From the NCBI RefSeq assembly GCF_964340395.1, contig NC_135555.1, positions 27,244,725 to 27,308,724 on the forward strand: a DNA stretch of 64,000 nucleotides. Reading direction: 5' to 3'. Under the pieces are notes generated by a model. It had not been told where the DNA came from, did not search any database, and saw only the letters and a list, made by a program, of their open reading frames with translations. The stretch is from Glandiceps talaboti (lineage: Eukaryota > Hemichordata > Enteropneusta > Spengelidae). Within the stretch, counting starts at the first letter, position 1. Every line of letters begins with the position of its first letter. Below are positions 61,488 to 64,000 of the stretch, piece after piece. The translations under genes and the position numbers were made by a program.

Positions 61488-63099
61488 CAACTTAAAGTCA
61501 AAAACTGCTGAACCGATTGCCATGATATTTGGTGGGTCTATTACCTTGGGAAATTGTTCAAATCAAAATGATCGCATAACAGGTGTGTGATTTTTGGTCA
61601 AAAAACTTAAACTCAGAAACTACTGGGCAGATTGGTGTGAAATTTGGTGGGAAGATTCTGAAGGGGGTGTAAAGTAAGATTTGTTCATGACATGATGATT
61701 CCATCAGTGATATGCAAATTAGGGCTAAAAATGTGTCTTTTTGGTTAAAAATCTGTAATTCCAAGACTACTGAGCAGATTGGGCTGAAATGTAATGGGAA
61801 TGCATCTAGGGATGTATGGACAAAGAGATATTAAGCATACAATGATTCCATGAGTTATATGCAAATTAGGTGTAAGAATGTTCATTTTTGGTCAAAAACT
61901 TGTATCTCTAAAAGTACTTGGTCAATGAGTCTTAAACTTGGCGAGATGTTTCTGAAACTTATTTTCTTCATAACATTTTGACAAAATTGGCCCTAGCGAC
62001 CATGACCACGCCCTTTAGCAACAACCAAATGGCAGTATATTTTAGTCAAATAACATCATCTGGTAGGCAAGTGAGTAAACATTCAAAAAATGTATGCATA
62101 TACCCTAGCAACCATGACCACGCCCATAGCAACAGCCAAACGGTCGTGTATTTCACAAAGATAACAACAGGGATTAATAGACAATTGAATAAACGTTCAA
62201 AAAAATGTATGTAAATATGACTAGCAACAAGACCACGCCCATAGCAACAGCCAAATGATCACATATATTGTGAAGATAACAATGGAGATTAATAGACAAT
62301 TGAATAAACATTCAAAAAATGTATAATCACATATATTGCAAAGATAACAGGAATAGAAGACAAATCAATAAACATTCAAAAAATGTATGCAAGTGTGCCT
62401 AGCAACAAGACCACACCCATAGCAACAGCCAAATGATCACATATATTGTGAAGATAACAATGGAGATTAATTGACAATTGAATAAACATTCAAAAAATGT
62501 ATGTAAATATGCCTAGCAACAAGACCACATCCATAGCAACAGCCAAATGATAGCATATATCGTAAAGATAGCAACATGGTTGGATAGGCAACTGGATAGT
62601 CATTCACCAAATGAACACTTATTGTTCGCATGTTAGCATTTTTAAAAACTGTACAGTTGTGCTACAACGCCATTGGTGGTATTTTTATAAAAACGTTCTA
62701 AGAAAACAAGAGCAGTTAGAATTTGAAATTAAAAACATATTTTTGTATTGTACTACTTGTAGTCACAACAAAAAACTTAATATTTTTTCAAGATTTTGAT
62801 GTGCACAGACTTAACAAAATTGTTGCAATAATAATTGTTGTACAAATAACCAAACGAACTGTTACTTATAAATATATTTTTGCATACATTTTTTAAATGC
62901 GTGTTTTTTTTATTCTATTTTATTTATTCGGAGTCAACTGGCCATTTGAAAATACAAATAGAAATGAAAATGAAATTTTTTTTCTTCACTCGCCTGACTA
63001 TTTTCAGGAGAGGTATTAAATCACTCGCCTACCACTCGCCTGGATGGTTTCAGGAGAGTGATTTTTAGCTCTCCTGCCATTTTCAAAAGACATGCCCTG
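61193..63099. mobile_element. TIR transposon with 6-bp duplication, copy 2
   Basis: The same ends as 2306-3930 (CAGGGCATGCCTTTTGA and TCAAAAGACATGCCCTG), with the perfect duplication GTTTAG at 61187-61192 and 63100-63105. The CpG-rich near-palindrome GGCGAGCGAGCGATCGCTCC lies at the left end. The central ~1.1 kb of copy 1 is missing, and a family A element sits in its place. Confidence 0.9.
61335..62683 (+). mobile_element. family A repeat, copy 5, nested in the TIR transposon
   Basis: Head AGCACAACTGAACTGAGGTT then CAGTAGTGCT; GTCT and a (GT)n tract at 61388-61484; body; units with CCACGCCCATAGCAACAG; tail TGTACAGTTGTGCTACAACG. It is inserted at a T-run of the host element. ORFs over the (GT)n tract are artefacts. 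Confidence 0.9.
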
Positions 63100-63105
63100 G
63101 TTTAG

Positions 63106-63778
63106 TTGAAAACAAGATAAGTGTTGGTCACATGTAAAGCTTGGTTTCCATGGCAACCTGGTGAAACTGCCAACATTATTGTACCTGCTATAAAACTTCA
63201 CCTTATCAGTGCTGATCTTACTGTCGTTCATGAGCCCTCCGATTTCTTACAACGTCAAAATAACGGGGATTCTTGGTTGAATATGTTCACACTGGGCATT
63301 GAATTAATGCTGTGATGACAATATTGGTGTATTTAATAAGATGTTATTTATTTTCAGCTTATGAACAAAAATACAATAAATCCTTTAAATTCAATTTAAA
63401 CTTTTTTAAGACAGTTCCATTTGTCATCTTGCTTGTTAATACAGGTGGATTACACGAAAAAACTAGTCTATTACCTTGGGTGTTTAGTTGGGAAATTGTT
63501 AAAATCAAAATGATTTTACCACCGGTTTGTGATCAGGGTAAAAAATGTGATTTTTGGTCAAAAATCTGTAATTCCAAAATCACTGAGCAGATTGGGCAGA
63601 AATTTAATGGGAATGCATCTAGGGATGTATGGACGAAGAAATATTAAGCAATGATTCCATGAGTGATATGCATTAGGTGTAAAAATGTTCATTTTTGGTC
63701 AAAAACACATCTCAAAGAGGACTTGGTCAATGAGTCTGAAACTTGGTGAGATGTTCCTGGAAGTGTTATTCTGCAAAC
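63106..63778 (+). mobile_element. unique sequence then family A body fragment
   Basis: 63106-63440 is unrecognised. From about 63460, CTATTACCTTGGGTGTTTAG and CACTGAGCAGATTGGGCAG match family A bodies, to the T-run at 63779. Confidence 0.65.
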
Positions 63779-64000
63779 TTTTTAGCTCCGCTGTCAGCGA
63801 AAGCTGAAAGCGTAGCTTTAGGTATAGGTGGGTATTGAGGTATAGAGAGTAGAGTGAATCATAGGTGTCCGTCAAACTTTTATATTTTTACTATCTACTC
63901 TGGAAGTGACAGTCGGAATTCTTCGATATTTGGTGTGCATGTTCCCTGGGGGGAGGCTATTCAGATTTGTTCATGCCAAGTTGATCTGTGCCATTTTCAA
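63779..64000 (+). mobile_element. family D repeat, copy 2, running off the window
   Basis: The head AGCTCCGCTGTCAGCGAAAG follows TTTTT. The body is nearly identical to 57391-57610. It is inserted into a family A body. Confidence 0.85.

Noticed and set aside
49067-64000. A further CHD exon (chromodomain start)
   Set aside because: I looked for frames resembling the RSSRQVKRKKY and KYKNYSYLHC regions of the family and saw none on the plus strand; the next exon must lie outside.

Overview
This is a eukaryotic nuclear window, most likely from a marine invertebrate. It is AT-rich, has very long introns and is packed with transposable elements and simple repeats. Two host genes lie on the + strand. 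The first is Rab2, a small GTPase of ER-Golgi traffic. Its last four coding exons are at 6052-6119, 16837-16919, 23971-24244 and 26201-26296, followed by a 3'UTR of about 3.6 kb ending at a polyA signal at 29921. The second is the 5' part of a CHD6-9/kismet-class chromatin remodeller, with coding exons at 38999-40666 and 48738-49066. The first Rab2 exons lie left of the window. The chromodomain and helicase exons of the CHD gene lie right of it. I cannot name the species. Hairpin-headed repeats carrying GTCT or TG tracts fit a mollusc, brachiopod, hemichordate or lancelet equally well.

Layout. 1-6051: Rab2 intron with a 29-bp minisatellite and nested repeats. 6120-16836: intron with a pogo-type transposon inserted into a minisatellite, a long-TIR element, a TTAA-flanked element containing a LINE remnant, and a hAT-like element. 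16920-23970: intron that begins with a 40-bp array copying the exon/intron junction, then a LINE interrupted by two further layers of insertion. 24245-26200: repeat-filled intron. 26297-29940: Rab2 3'UTR. 30-36.6 kb: intergenic repeats and a minus-strand SAP-like ORF. 36.65-37.4 kb: candidate CHD promoter and noncoding exon. 38.9-64 kb: CHD exons in introns full of nested elements.

At least five interspersed families (called A to E here) share one design: a short foldback head after a T-run, usually a GTCT/TG/GTCC/TATG microsatellite, then an AT-rich or tandem body. In A and C an inverted copy of the head lies at the far end. This resembles non-autonomous Helentron-like elements, but that is inference. 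Several cut-and-paste elements are defined by inverted ends plus target duplications, and two by empty sites elsewhere in the window.

The most notable points are: Rab2 followed by CHD in the same orientation, matching RAB2A-CHD7 and RAB2B-CHD8 of vertebrates; the tandem array of Rab2 5' splice sites; and repeat families that spread clustered GC-box/RFX-like and YY1-like motifs through both genes. I found no bacterial-type system, CRISPR array or novel gene cluster.
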